64,000 nucleotides of DNA from Diplodia intermedia (GCA_021495925.1 JAKEKT010000001.1:62001-126000); one strand, 5' to 3'. Positions 22,066 through 33,939 are shown, counted from the first letter of the stretch. Made by a program: numbers and translations. Notes: generated by a model not told the origin, from the sequence alone.

Positions 22066-22351
22066 TGTGACGGGCGGCGCTGGAGACGACACGAGGACCG
22101 ACAGCGGGCGGAGCGTTCGAGGTGGTGCGGGATGGCGGACATCTAAAATCTCAGGCGGGCGGCGAAATGCTCGGCGCGGCGGCGGCGCACGAATCACGTG
22201 GCGACGCATCGTCACTGTTTACACCAAAACACCCCGAGATAAGCACGCGCAAAACACCCACGGCCGACTCTGGACTTGCGCGACGAATAATCTCCACCCG
22301 CGGGGATATCTGGACAGTGCCGCGCTCTGCTTCCGGCAGTCAGCATTCGAA
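22066..22351. promoter_or_regulatory. 286-bp bidirectional promoter with CACGTG box
   Basis: Only 286 bp separate the start codons of mS37 (minus) and the acidic protein (plus). A palindromic CACGTG lies at 22195-22200, the core recognised by bHLH factors of the Cbf1/Pho4/USF type. Shared regulation is an inference from spacing. Confidence 0.5.
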
Positions 22352-25300
22352 ATGGCCGACGCACCTTCCTCGACCCCGCCGCCGCAGCAGGAGCAACCCG
22401 TGCGACCAGCTTCCTTCGGCGCAACATGGAACGAGTCCGACGCGTCCTTCTTGCAGCCCGGGGCTGTTCCGCTTCCGAAGGCACACCGCGCGTGGGAGCG
22501 CCAGCCGCACTCTCCCTTTAAGCGCAATGGAAAGTACCGCAAGGTGTGGAAGCGCTACGAGCTGCGCTCCGAGCCCGATCCCCAGCCCGGCCCCGCAAAC
22601 ATGGAGAAGAAAAGCCCTGCGAAGTCGCCGAGGAAGGTTGTTAAGAAGCGCGCCTTGGATGTACCTGCAGACCCCACTGCGACACCTGGCAGGAGGGCCC
22701 CGAAGAGCAAGGCTTTCGCGCCCACGCGCTGGGAGACGCCGAGGAGGCATAGCGGCAGGATCGCTTCTCGTACGTAGCCAACACGGCGTTTCGCTATCAG
22801 GAGGTCGGCACTGATTCTCTACTAGGTAAAATCGCCCAGCCGATTTTTGCAAGAGACCCAAGCCCAGAACTCGCCCACGCCGATGATTTGACATCCACAA
22901 CAAAGGATATCTACGAAGACGGTGGCGTTGAGAAGGATGTGCAAGAAAGTCTCCAGAAAGAGCTGTCCCTGGACGACATGCAAGACCAGCAAATGGCCGG
23001 AGTCCAGAAGAATTCGGAAGTCATTCCGGTCCCTGCTACGGATGCGAAGCTGGAGGACGATACGACAGCTGAGGATGACGAAGCCAAAGAGAGCCAACTG
23101 GAAACGATCTCGTCGGAAAGCGTGTCACAAAATCTTGCTGTGGAAGAAGAAAGTGAGCCTCAAAGCATTGAAGCGACCGAGGAACCCAATGTTGCTGGAC
23201 CGGATCTCGAAGCGCCCGCTATTGCTGGGCCATCATCCCCTTCACAAAAGGCCACAGACCCCGAGATCCAACAGGAATTTGAAGATATGGCTACTGTCGG
23301 CGATTCTATTCCTGAAGAGACGAGTCCGGGTGCTGTTGAATCAATCAGCGGTGAGGAACAGGAACAAGCAGACCATGTGCAATCTGAAACGGATATGGCC
23401 GCGCAATCTGCATCTCCTATTGAAGAAGAAAAGAGAGTAGTTTCGGAGGAAGAGGGTGAACAAATGCAAGAGCAAAGCGAGGAGGCAGAGGTTGTAGCGG
23501 ATGCTGCCACGGAAGACCAAACACCACACAATTTTTCGGAGGCTCAGCCTGCTGAATCATCTGTCCAGAACGATTCAAAAGATGAGCAAACCGTGGCAGA
23601 AGCAAATGTCGATACGACGACAAAGGATGCGGAGCAATTGAGCAGTGAAACTTCTGCCAACAATCCCCTGTTTACAGAGAACGCGATCACGCAAGAAGAA
23701 TACAACATGAGTTTGGAGCAACAACTTCAGACGGATGCAGCCGAAGCCCTTGGGTCCGACTCTGCCTTGGACGAGGACGAAGCCTCTTTATCCGATGAGG
23801 AAACGGATGAGACGGAAGTTTTGGACGAGAATGGATTCATGCTTACAGAAGACCCTGAGAGTGATGAAGACGATGCGGCCAACATACCATCACCTTCTCT
23901 TTCAGCGGCAGAATCACCCAAATTTTCTTCAATTGCTGATACTTTGACTCTCAACCTTCCCGACCGGACACCCCCAAAGAACAGGCCCACCCAAGAAATT
24001 ACAGAAGAACCTGCTTCACCAATCGACGAAGACACAGCTTTCTTGAAGGATTTCTTGTCGCGCGCTGGCGCATCAAAGGCAAGCCGTGAGGCTACTGTCA
24101 CTCAACTTGAGACCATGACCAAACGTCGGGACTCGGATGTAGTACGCCAGGCACTTTCTTCTCCTCGTATGGCACTTGAAAGCAAGGACCCAAATTCACA
24201 CATCGCCACCAGCGCTGGTTCACCTTCACTGAAGGCGAACATGAAGGACTCCGAAGATATATCAGGCGTCACCGCTCTGGACGGCAAGAAACTCGACTTT
24301 GGCGACTTAACCTCCGATCTCACTCTCGAAGAGCCCGCCGAAGAGCCACCAGCCCCAGCACCGGCGGCAACAACGCCCAAACCGCAAAGCAACCGACGTA
24401 GCTCTCGCGCGCGGCAAACGCGCCTCCCAGCCACACCAGCCGCCGGCCCCAACCGCATCCAATTCCGCGGCGCCGCCGGCGCCGACCCCGTCGTACTCAA
24501 GAAGTCGTCGGACGCGCAGGAAATGGCGGCCGTCACGCGCACCAACACGCGCAAGAACAAGGGCAGCGCCCTCGCCGCGCCGATCCGCCTCAACAAGCTC
24601 AAGGCCGAGTCCCTCAAAGCCGGCACCGTGCCCGACGCGCCCGCGCCCGACGGCTCGCTGCCCGTGTTCGCGGACCCGGACATCGACGTGTGGCAGGCCA
24701 GCAAGCTGCGCTGGGATGGCCAGCTCGTGTACTTCCAGGAGCAAGGCAACCTCGCGGGGCTGACGAGCTTGTCGGATGATGAGTCGGCCGAGCCGGCGGA
24801 GATTGAATCGTCCGCTCAGGAGAAGAAGGAAGAGGGCGGCAGCAAGAAGAGGAAGGATAAGAGCGGAGACTCGTCTTCGACGCCTGCGCGGACGAAGCGG
24901 GCCAGGGGGTTGGGCGCCGGGAACGGTACCCCCGCCAAGGGCCTGCTGGCTCCCGCGAGCCTGCTGCCTGGGGAGGTGCAGGCGGAGACGGAAAAGATCG
25001 AGCCAGCGGGCCAGGACGGCAAAGAGAAGAAGAGCAGCAGTGGGAAGAAGGCGTCCGCCTTACCCGCTCCGCCTTCTTCATCCAAAAAGAGCGGCGGCGG
25101 TATCGTGAGGGGAGGGAAGAAAGCGGACAAGACAACGACTAAAGAAGCACCACAGCCCGCCGAGACCGCCGCACCACCACTGCCGCAAGAAGCCACCACC
25201 ACCACCACCAGCAAGAGCGACACCGTACAGCCTACTTCCGCCCCCGCCGCCTCTACCGCTCAAGCAGCAGCAGCAGCACCACCTCCTCCTCCACCTCCTG

Positions 25301-25662
25301 CCTCCCAGCTCCCCGGCCCCACCACCACCACCACCCGCCGCAGCCGCCTCCAAACCCCCCGAAAGGTCAAGCTGCCCGTGCCCGTCGCAGCGTCTTCCTC
25401 AAGCATCGCCCCCGCCGCTCCGTCGCCCGCCGCCAAGCCAACACCGGCGGCACCAGCGGCGCAGCAGCAGCAGCAGCACAACAGCAACAACAACACCAGG
25501 CTCATCGGCTCCACGCCGCGCAAGATGGCGGGCATCGCGAGGCCTTCTGGTGGCGACGCCGGGAATGCTGCTGCTGCCGCTGCTGCTACGCAGGGATTGA
25601 GCGCTGGGAGGAGGAGGACTGCGACGGCTGCGGCGGCGGCGGCGGCGGGGAGGAGGGGTTGA
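22352..25662 (+). CDS. large acidic, disordered protein of unknown function
   Basis: Predicted 1084 aa. Exons 22352-22769 and 22826-25662 with a 56-nt intron (GTACGT..CTACTAG) joining RIAS-RKIAQPIFARDPSPEL. The N-terminal 140 residues are basic with TWNESDASFLQPGAVPLPKA and a KYRKVWKRYELR segment. Residues about 150-480 are very rich in Glu, Asp, Ser and Gln. A compact island, FADPDIDVWQASKLRWDGQL followed by VYFQEQGNLAG, lies near residues 770-810. The C-terminal third is Lys/Ala/Pro-rich with poly-Gln and Ala runs and repeated TPRK motifs (LQTPRKVKLP, GSTPRKMAG). The TPRK motifs and charge blocks suggest a nuclear, possibly chromatin-associated and CDK-phosphorylated protein, but that is speculation. 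I do not recognise a family. Confidence 0.8.
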
Positions 25663-26605
25663 GGGGTTGAGGGATTGGTATTTCTTCTGGGGACTTTTTT
25701 TTCATTTCTCTTGTTTATTTTCTATTGGAGAGAGAGAGAGAGAGAGAGCGAATGGATGGATTGATCGATGGATATATACCCGAGAGGGGGCGTGCTTGGC
25801 GTAGTAGTGGGGCTGGTTTGCTTTTCTTTTTCGAAATGTCTGCAGGATGGAGAGAGGGCGTTTGGGTTGTTATTGTTAATAACTCCCTTTTCCCCTCCTC
25901 CGGGGTAAAGGAGGAGTGAAAATCCCGTTTACGAGACCCACGCAGCAAAGGGCGTACATGACCGGTTTTGCATCTTTTGGATGGATGGATGGGATGGGAA
26001 GTAAGGAATCCCGTTGGATCGTTTCACCGAGAAAAAAAAACAATGTGTACAATATCTGATTCCAAAAATTTCTTCTTCGTGCAGACTTTGATTGATCGTG
26101 CTGTGTGCCTCTCCACGCACCCCAGCTAGCTGTTTTTCGTTTCGAGACGATTAAAACTAAAAACAACGAGGATGTATATATATACTTTGTATAGCACCAG
26201 GCAGGGGAACCGCCAAAACAAGAGAGATACCGACAACAAAAAGAGCACCGGTGTGTCTCGCACCAGCGCGGACAGGCGGCCGTTGACAGAAGACAAGAAA
26301 TGGTAGAACCGGCTGGTTCGGGGGTACCGCTGAGACCCCCGAGAACCCACAAGCTGCTCTGGAGGGACAGAAAAAAAAAAAGGAAGTTGGATATATATGG
26401 GCCAAGAAAAGGGCAGGGGTCAAAAAGACCCTGGATAAATCGACAAGAAGATTTTCTATACACAATCTCGGTTCCCACGCGTTCTTTTCCGTTAAAAAAA
26501 AAAGACAAGGGCGTAGAAGAAGAGCAAGACGAAGAGGATTCATCATAATCATCAACAATGAAAGGACGAGAAAGGGAGAAGGAGGAGGGTTTTTTTTTCT
26601 TTCTT
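25663..26605. other. convergent intergenic region with AG microsatellite and T-rich tracts
   Basis: 3' ends of the acidic protein gene and the single-span membrane protein gene. It contains T-rich and GGAT-repeat stretches likely to be UTR sequence. No gene is supported. Confidence 0.6.
25729..25748. repeat. (AG)10 microsatellite
   Basis: Ten AG dinucleotides just downstream of the stop codon at 25660-25662, probably in the 3' UTR. Confidence 0.85.
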
Positions 26606-28246
26606 TTAGTACGCATCGCCCCAATCGACATCGCCGACCTCGTCGCCCTCCTGCAGCGGGCTGCGCAGGCCCATCTTCCGCTCGTCGCGCTGGCGCTGCT
26701 TGCGCTCCTTGCGCGTCACCAGGTGCGGCGTCACGGGCGTGATGGGCGTGTACGGCATGTACGGGCTGTACGGCGTCATGGGCACGCCGGTCGCGGGGGT
26801 GCGCAGGCCGCGGTTCGACGGCGAGAGCACGTCGCGCGTGCGGTTGCGCGCCTCGAGGACGGTGGTCTTGGTGGTGGGGAGCTGCGCGGAGCCGGGCGTC
26901 ATGCTGCGCAGGGGCAGCTCCGAGGTGGATGAGGTGGCGGAGCGGGCCGAGGCGTGGTGCGCGCCGAGGCGCGGGGGAGGCGGCAGGTCGGTGGTGCGGA
27001 TGGCCGGGGGAGGGCCCGAGGGCTGCGCCTGCGGGGCGTCGCCGGCGCGCATGGCGATGTCGATGGTGTTGCTGCCGTTGCTGGGGCGTGGCGAGTGCGT
27101 GCTGTGCATGGAGCGGGCGTCCAGCATGCGTCCGCTCTCGCTGCGCTGGGGGTGGGGGCGCGGTAGCGGGTGCGGGTGGCCGAGGTCCTCGTAGCGGAAG
27201 GGTCCGAGAGACTCTGCGGTGCCGGGGGTGGTAGGCGTCTGAGAGGCCGAGGGCGGGGATGGCGGCGGGCCGGGGTTGTAGAAGCGCGGGGACAGCGGAG
27301 TACGGGCTTCCTCGTCATCGCCGCCCTGCCCTGGGTACTTTGCGATGGGACCGCTGATGCGGAGATTGCGGATGCTGCGGCGGCTCTTGCTGCCATTAGA
27401 GCCAATTGACGCAGTGCGGTCCTTCTTTGCGAAGTGGCCGCGAGGCGATGATGGCGGTGGGCTGGTGTAGTTCTGGCGACGAGTAGCGGCCATGGGGCTT
27501 TCCGGAGGGTAGATGGCGCGGACGGGGCTGCGAGGGCTAGCCGGCGAGATGGGACTCGCAGGATTCTGGCCGCTGGGGACGCGGAGCGAGGCCGAAGTGT
27601 TGATCATCGGCGGGCGACCCTTCTGCTGCACGGGGTAGTGGCGCCTCTCCTCCTCCGGGACTTCTTGGATCTCCTCGTCGGACGAGTTGGGGGCCTTCTT
27701 GTTCTTTTCCTCGTCATGCTCCATGACGGCAGCGTATAGTCTCTCCATCTCTTTCTGCCTCTCCTCCTGTTGGTTCTTCAGGAAGTTCTGGTCGAAAGAG
27801 GTCATGCTCTGGCAGCTGGGGCTGATGGGGCTGGTGGGCACGCTCTGCTGCTGGCGCTCGGCAATGCTCGCCTGGCTCTTCTTGAAGGCGTGCTTGAGCT
27901 TGCTGGGGCTGAGCGGCGAGCGCCAGCCGCGCAGGGGCGAGACGGGAGTCATCTCGAAGCCATTGGTGCCGTTCGCCTTGACGACGTCGACGCGCTGGTC
28001 GGTGACGGCGCGACGCATCTTGCGGCCGTAGGTGAGCAGGGCGGTGCCGACGACAAGCACGCAGAAGATGTAGGCGCCGATGATGGCGCAGATCTGGGCG
28101 GGCAGGTAAGCCTTGTTGCGGAGGGCGTGTTCGGCGACAGGGGCGGGGTTTGCGTCGAAGTCGACGTCGAAGGCGCCGGGAGTGGCAAAGACGGGCGTGG
28201 TGAAAAAGGCTGCTCCGACGGCGGCTAGGGCTCGTGGAGCTCGCAT
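26606..28246 (-). CDS. single-span membrane protein with long phospho-site-rich cytosolic tail
   Basis: Single-exon 546-aa protein. I start at the ATG at 28246 (MRAPRALAAVGAAFFTTPVFA), a good signal peptide; the frame extends further upstream without an ATG. A short ectodomain is followed by one membrane helix (ICAIIGAYIFCVLVVGTALLTY, about 52-75) and a positively charged GRKMRR boundary. The rest is a Ser/Pro-rich tail with many SP and TP pairs (SPISPASPRSP, TPYSPYMPYTPITPVTP), arranged like a proline-directed kinase substrate. The end, TRKERKQRQRDERKMGLRSP then an acidic VGDVDWGDAY, looks conserved. I do not recognise the family; a plasma-membrane or vacuolar scaffold is possible. Confidence 0.75.
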   Translation of the reverse strand: MRAPRALAAVGAAFFTTPVFATPGAFDVDFDANPAPVAEHALRNKAYLPAQICAIIGAYIFCVLVVGTALLTYGRKMRRAVTDQRVDVVKANGTNGFEMTPVSPLRGWRSPLSPSKLKHAFKKSQASIAERQQQSVPTSPISPSCQSMTSFDQNFLKNQQEERQKEMERLYAAVMEHDEEKNKKAPNSSDEEIQEVPEEERRHYPVQQKGRPPMINTSASLRVPSGQNPASPISPASPRSPVRAIYPPESPMAATRRQNYTSPPPSSPRGHFAKKDRTASIGSNGSKSRRSIRNLRISGPIAKYPGQGGDDEEARTPLSPRFYNPGPPPSPPSASQTPTTPGTAESLGPFRYEDLGHPHPLPRPHPQRSESGRMLDARSMHSTHSPRPSNGSNTIDIAMRAGDAPQAQPSGPPPAIRTTDLPPPPRLGAHHASARSATSSTSELPLRSMTPGSAQLPTTKTTVLEARNRTRDVLSPSNRGLRTPATGVPMTPYSPYMPYTPITPVTPHLVTRKERKQRQRDERKMGLRSPLQEGDEVGDVDWGDAY

Positions 28247-29099
28247 GGTCTTGTAGCTCGGGGGCACCTAGGGGGGCAGCAGCTAGGAACAGAGTCGCGA
28301 CGCAGATGCGACAATATGAAGGTCACTCGGGGCATTCGGGGTAATGCAGCGATCCACATGGCCGGCTGCACGACAGCGATGAGCGTATATATTGGGCTGG
28401 GCCGGACTGGCGGTGGTGGTGAACGCTCGACCAGTCAGGCCCGGGAACGCCGCCTGCGTGCGCTGATTGGCTGCCGCGTGCGGGCTGTAAGCGCCCACCC
28501 ATGCTCTTCACCTCTTATCGCGCCACGCTGCCTCCGGCCGGCTGTGATGTGTTCCTGCACTGCATGTGCATGCAGCGTCCGTTGTGAAGAGGCGTGCCAC
28601 GGCCGCTGCCCCCGCCGTCAGCACGGCAGAGCGCACCGCGGCGCGCAGCAGGCAATAATGGATGAGTGTCGAGGTGCTGTGCTGCGCTGCGGCCGCTGTC
28701 GAGGCTCGGGCGACTAGCCCCCATCAGGCAGCGTGATTGCCGTGCTACTAAGCGCCCGCCACTGCGCCTCAGCCCAATCAGCGGCCTGCGCCCTTGCATG
28801 GCTGTGCGCCCGCGCGGCCGCTTCACCGGCCTTGCGCTCTCGAGAAGCTGCCGCCAACCTAATTCGCACGCCGCGCCAGCCAGTATGTGAAAGTCACGAG
28901 CGTCTCTGTCCGTGGCCGCTCCACCTCGCGCCCGATCCGTTATCACATCGCTTGCATCCGCTCCTTTAATACTACCTACCTCGTCATAGCATCACAGCCC
29001 AACGCCAATCGGCTTCCCACAGCCTTGCTCACACGGCTGGAAACCTCCTCGTGTCTGTGCAGGCCCGCTGCCGCATCAGCCTGGACCAATTTCACCCCT
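28247..29099. other. promoter-side intergenic region
   Basis: 850 bp between the start of the single-span protein gene and the 3' end of the RraA-like gene. Apart from the TATA/CCAAT pair at 28386-28395 I see no feature. Confidence 0.55.
28386..28395 (-). promoter_or_regulatory. putative TATA and CCAAT elements
   Basis: On the minus strand the sequence reads CCAATATATA, overlapping a CCAAT pentamer and a TATATA element about 140 bp upstream of the ATG at 28246. Sequence and distance only. Confidence 0.35.
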
Positions 29100-30232
29100 C
29101 TATTGGCCTCTATGCGTCGCAAATGCTTCCTTGACCGTGCCACCAGCCAGCACATCGGCCATGCATTTTTCATCCGCATCGACCAGCTTCGGAATGAGCT
29201 CGAGCACCGCGTCTACCTTGTCCTTTGGGATCACGACAGCACTGTTTTCGGCAGGGTCCAGCATAACAATGTCTCCCTGTAACGTATAAGCATGGAAGCC
29301 AATGTGGTGCGAGTCAGGGTTGCCTGAAGGATTCCGGGTCGGAGGAGAACACATGTTCTGGTCTTCCTTCCCGCCGACGAATAGCATCTCCAGAAGCGCC
29401 ATTGTAGGCCAGTGGTAGGAGCCGGTGAAGCACCGAAAAACGCAGGGACTTACCGACACGACCGTCACGTCACCAAGCTCGACGGGATATCCAACGGCGT
29501 AGGCCTTCGTCTGAGCTCCCGCCCCCACGCTGCTCGTTCCCTTGCTCCACACCGGGATCTTAAGACCTCTCAGAGTATCCAAATCCCTTACTCGGCCAGA
29601 GACCAGGACGCCCTTCGCCCCCAGCTGTTCCATGCGCACGCCATTGATGCCTCCAACCACTGCGCAAGCTTGCCCTTCTGGCTGTGACAGGACAACGATT
29701 GTTTCCGGGTTGACAAGGTCGGCGTAGGGCGTGCCCGGCGCGATCTTGCTTGCGTTCTTGTCGGCAGGGTCTTTCAGGTGCGGCTTGTCGCCAACGGGGT
29801 TAGGAAATGATTCGGTTGTTTTGGGAGAAAAGTGGACTGTGCTGGCGGGAGCGACCACGCGCGTCGTTCCAGTCGTCAGCGGACCTATCCGCATACAACG
29901 TCAGCACTTTGGCGTGTGTCGCGTCGCTACGGCAAGAGATATGAGCGCGTCCAAAAGGTGACGGAGGACGCTGAGAAGACGGCGGACGAGGAGCTAAGGA
30001 AGCTGCTGGATTCACCTATGTCTGGGATAAAGCCAGCCCCGGGGACATTGAGCTTGAGGAGGGCGTCCGAGACCTGTGTTGCGCAAGTCAGCAGCTAAGT
30101 CTTGGTTCAGACGTTTCCAGAGCTCTCAGAACAGCTCATGGCAAGCTATGGCCAACTGCGGAAGCACGCGGCAGGCTAACGTACGTCGCAGGCAGTGTAT
30201 TTCGCGAGCAGATCGAGCTGAGCAGACGACAT
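29100..30232 (-). CDS. RraA-like aldolase/decarboxylase (HMG/CHA aldolase family)
   Basis: Predicted 237-aa enzyme of the RraA/4-hydroxy-4-methyl-2-oxoglutarate aldolase family, metal-dependent C-C lyases that also decarboxylate oxaloacetate. Exons 30185-30232, 30016-30073, 29454-29884, 29100-29276; introns 111, 131 and 177 nt, longer than in most neighbouring genes. The spliced start MSSAQLDLLAKYTACDVSDALLKL is the family N-terminus. Other marks are the active-site loop GINGVRMEQLGAKGVLVSG followed by RVRD (metal and substrate Arg-Asp) and the end PGDIV-like GDIVMLDPAENSAVVIP. The joint VVS-GDIV lacks the usual Pro before GDI, so intron 3 may use a slightly different acceptor. No aromatic catabolism genes are adjacent. 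Confidence 0.88.
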
Positions 30233-31098
30233 AGTGAAGGGATTGAAGCGGCGCAGCGTAGCAAACATGGCCGTAACAGAGCGTTGGAGGAAGGGGTCGC
30301 GGAGATGGAGGGGCAGCTCCGGTCAAGGAGTCGATGCCTCCGATGACGCATGCGGGGAAAGTCGGCGCCAACGCTGGGCAACTTTGCCGCGGTCCTTCCG
30401 CCCGCCATCACCTGGTTTTCTTCATCTCCAATATATCTGTCGGATGCCCACACGGCTGATCCGCCCACATTCCGCTAATTCACAGGGCTTGGATCTCAGC
30501 AACCAACATCGTTTTGCAAATAAAGCCAGCCCTGCTGAGAGTCACATCACTAATCGGGCAGTAATGGGTTGCCGCTTATGCACTCCACAAATCCGCCTTC
30601 AGTCGTCGCAATTCCCGAGTCCGCAACTCGGTCGATGTCCCACCGAGATCGAATACGATACCCGTGAACGTCTTTGTGAAGCTAATCGGGTTTCGAGAAC
30701 CGGTGTGCCGATCCCGGAATTCCCCACACACTATGGACACCCCACACCTCACGGCTGCTCCCAAGGATGAAGGATGGTACACGCATAATTGCAGCCTCAG
30801 AGAGGCGTGCGTATATGGTGAAAACGAACACGAGCACGCGCCGTGCCGTGCCGGGCACCAAGTCTTCCCCGCACTCCACAAATGCGGTTTCCCCACACTC
30901 ATGTAAAATCGGCTGTGGCTTGCTCTTACGGCCATGCTTCGCCCGAACTCTGCCGGCACCGTGCGCGATGGCCGCACACCGGATTTGCTATTAAAGGGCC
31001 ACCTCGCTCCCGTGTAGCTACAGGACTTTTGAACCCCTCTGCCGCTTTTGTTCTCGACCTCAGCCCCGTGCTCCTAGCCGGGATTTTGGCTGCAAGAA
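30233..31098. other. divergent promoter region
   Basis: Between the divergent RraA-like and GH78-type genes. It contains a TATTAAA element at 30989-30995; otherwise no supported feature. Confidence 0.55.
30989..30995 (+). promoter_or_regulatory. putative TATA box of the GH78-type gene
   Basis: TATTAAA about 105 bp upstream of the proposed ATG at 31099. The position supports the upstream start exon carrying the signal peptide. Confidence 0.4.
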
Positions 31099-33439
31099 AT
31101 GACCCCGGCAATCCCGAATTCAGTGTGCGTCTTGCTGATGGCGCTGGCCTCTACGGCGGCGGCTACTACAACAAATTCTTCTGGGTAGGTTCAATCTACC
31201 TCCAAGCGCAGATATGTGTGACTTTCATCAAAGAAGAAAACGCATTACCCTGGTCCGTCAGTGCGGTGGAGATCTCGGTTCTTCGGAAATCCCGAGTTCG
31301 ACTTTAGTGGTGCCGTTCGCTTGGTCGATTCACAGCATATTACCAAATCGAGAGGCATTGTAACAATCTTCTTTGCCTTTAGCGCACATGTTCTTTACAT
31401 TCCGCTAACTTTTTCCAGCACTTCAGATGTCTACCCAATAGCATACAACTTCGCCAACGCGTCGACTACGTTTAATTACTCCTCGTCTACATGCGTGACT
31501 CTTACTGCGGCGAAGCCAGTGATCACACTAGACTACATGTGGGAAATTGGAGGATTCCCATTCATTGAAGTCACCGAAGTTCCCACGTGCGGCGTCCAGA
31601 TCGAAAGCCGGTACTCAGAGGCAAAGGCCAGCCTTGATCTCCCCCAGGCTGATGGGCCATGGACGTTCTCGAACGGGTTGAGCAATTCCTTTCGAGTCGA
31701 GACTTTCAATATCTCCTCGCCTGGGAGACTCCAGTCCTTTTTCATTCAAGGCGGGCAAAGATGGCAGGCAATCAAACTGCTGGGGCAAGGAAGCTTCACG
31801 TTCTGCGGTGCAGGCATGGCTTCAGGGAACGACGTCAGGACAATTGAAGAGTTGCCGGGAAAGTTCAACAGTTCCAACGACATGTACAACAAGATATGGG
31901 CACTTGGAGTCAGGTCCGCCCAGCAAGCTTGCATCGCAAGCGGCAGTGCCCCTTCAACTTGGGAGATCACTGACGACGGCGCCTTCGTCCGCGGCCAAAC
32001 TCCTGCCCAGTCCTCTCTTGGAACGGAATATGGCAACTACACATTGACCTTTTCGACAAAGATCGCCCGCGGCGGTACCGGATGGCGGGTCGCAGCAAGT
32101 GTCCAGGGCTACGGACAGTATTTTGTCCTCACTAGTGAATATCCAGAGGGCACTTTTCTAAACACCAACCGTACTCTTTTGCCTCCGAGTACTCTTGTCG
32201 CCAATTATGGTTGGAGCATCATCAATCAAACTACCTTGGAAACCGGGCCAAACGTATACTATCCATTGCCTTTTGAGGTCAAGGAAGACAAGTGGTATAA
32301 CATCACCACAACTATAAACGCCACTGGATACGCAGTTTCCATTGACGGTAGCGATCCAATCTTCGTATCCAACGCGAACGGCATCGACAGCGCGCCATCA
32401 ATTTTCAATTCCGGAGACAAGACATCCGGCACATGGGGTTTCGGCCCATTCCAAGACCAGCAGGCTTACTTCACCAACGTCGTCGTCGAGGCCGAGAACG
32501 GCACCGTCCTCTACAAGAGTGACTTGAAGGGCGCCTCCGTCCTGGAAGAGCACGGCGTCGCAGCCAACACCCACAACGTTTGCCTCGACGGCGCAAAGCG
32601 CGACCGGCTCGTCTGGACGGGCGACTACGCCCACACGCAGCGCATCATCGCCGCCAGCACCGACAGCACCGCCTTCTCCACCGGCACCCTCGCCTACGCC
32701 CTAGAATGGCAAGCCTCCAACAGCTCGCTCTACCCCAACTTCTCGGGCATGTCCGCCTCGATGGGCGCCTCCCCGGCCTTCGGTGGCACAGCACGCGCCG
32801 GCTACGCGCTGGTCGACTACCAATTCCTGTACCTGCTCGCCTTCGCCGACTACTACCGCGCGACGGCCGACAGCTCCTTCCTCGCGACGCACTACCCGCA
32901 GCTGCGCCGCCTCGCCGCCTCCCTCGCCGCCACCCTCGTCGACCCGGCCACCGGCCTCGTCTCGATCCCCGCCTCCCTGCCCGGCGCCTTCTTCCTCGGG
33001 CCGGCGGCCAACGCCACGGCCCCCTCGGCCCTCTTCGCCCACGCCCTCGCGCGCGCCGCCGACCTCGCCTCCGCCGCCGCCGACCCCGCCTCCGCCGCGT
33101 CCTGGACCGCGGCCGCCGCCGCCGTCGCCGCCGCCGTCGACGCCCTGCTGTGGGACGACGGCGCCGGGGCGTACGCCGTGTCGCTCGACGCCCCCGCCAA
33201 CGTCAGCGTCGCCGCCACCGCCTGGCCCATCCTCGCCGGCATCGCGGCCCCGGCGCGGCGCCGCGCGGCCGTCGCCGCGCTCGACGAGCGGCTGCGCCTG
33301 GGCGTCGGCTACAAGACCGACGAGTCCGTCCCGGATGCGTCGGCGGACGAGGCGGAGCTGTCGCCGAATTTGTCCGGGTTCCTGCTCGAGGCGCTGATGG
33401 TGGCGAGTCGGGAGGCGGCGTTCGACGATGCCGTGGACG

Positions 33440-33478
<39 letters not shown>

Positions 33479-33939
33479 GCAGCGGCGCCACGCGATCGGC
33501 CCTGTCCCACCTCCTCGACGACCTCTGGCCCGCGATGATCACGAACGACGCGTACGCCACGGGGTCCAGCTGGGAATACGTGCTTCCCGACGGCGCGCCC
33601 GGGCTGGCGTCGTACACCAGCCACGCGCACCCGTGGGGCGGCGCGCCGACGTACGTCCTGACCGAGTACGTCCTCGGCGTGCGGGCGACGCGGGCGGGGT
33701 TCGCGGCGTGGGCGTTCGAGCCGAGCGTCGCGGTGAGCGGGGACGTCGATGTCGAGTGGGTCGAGGGGAGGGTGCCGGTGCCCGGCGGAGCGGCGATCGA
33801 GGCCGCGTGGTGGAGGCTGGATGGGGGTGGCGTGAGGGTGAGGGTTTGTGGGGTAAGGGGCACGAGGGGGGTGGTGAGGGTGCCGGGGAGGAGGGTGGTG
33901 GATGTGGTGGGTGCGGAGTGTGTGGATGAGGTGGTGTAG
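31099..33939 (+). CDS. secreted GH78-type (alpha-L-rhamnosidase-like) glycoside hydrolase
   Basis: Predicted about 909 aa. Exons 31099-31184, 31237-31359 and 31419-33939. The first encodes a signal peptide (MTPAIPNSVCVLLMALASTA). Intron 2 (GTAACA..CTAAC..TTCCAG, 59 nt) shifts the frame so that PNREAFTSDVYPIAYN is read; intron 1 is less certain (acceptor 31233 or 31236). An N-terminal beta-rich region contains the fungal GH78-like SDGPWTFSNGL/RVETFN equivalents. A six-hairpin catalytic domain follows with DGAKRDRLVWTGDYAHTQ (acidic catalytic region) and WEYVLPDG...SHAHPWGGAPTYVLTEYVLGV near the end. Twelve consecutive Asn lie in a loop near residue 750. Many sequons. Substrate specificity, rhamnosidase or another activity, cannot be read from sequence. 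Confidence 0.83.
33442..33477 (+). repeat. in-frame (AAC)12 trinucleotide repeat (poly-Asn)
   Basis: Twelve AAC codons inside the GH78-type catalytic region, flanked by DD and SSG, probably a surface loop. Length should vary between strains by slippage. Confidence 0.9.

Noticed and set aside
31261..31430. Reading the GH78-type protein straight through from the frame at 31261
   Set aside because: The stretch 31360-31418 has donor, branch site and acceptor of a 59-nt intron, and splicing puts the preceding exon into a better frame linked to a signal peptide.
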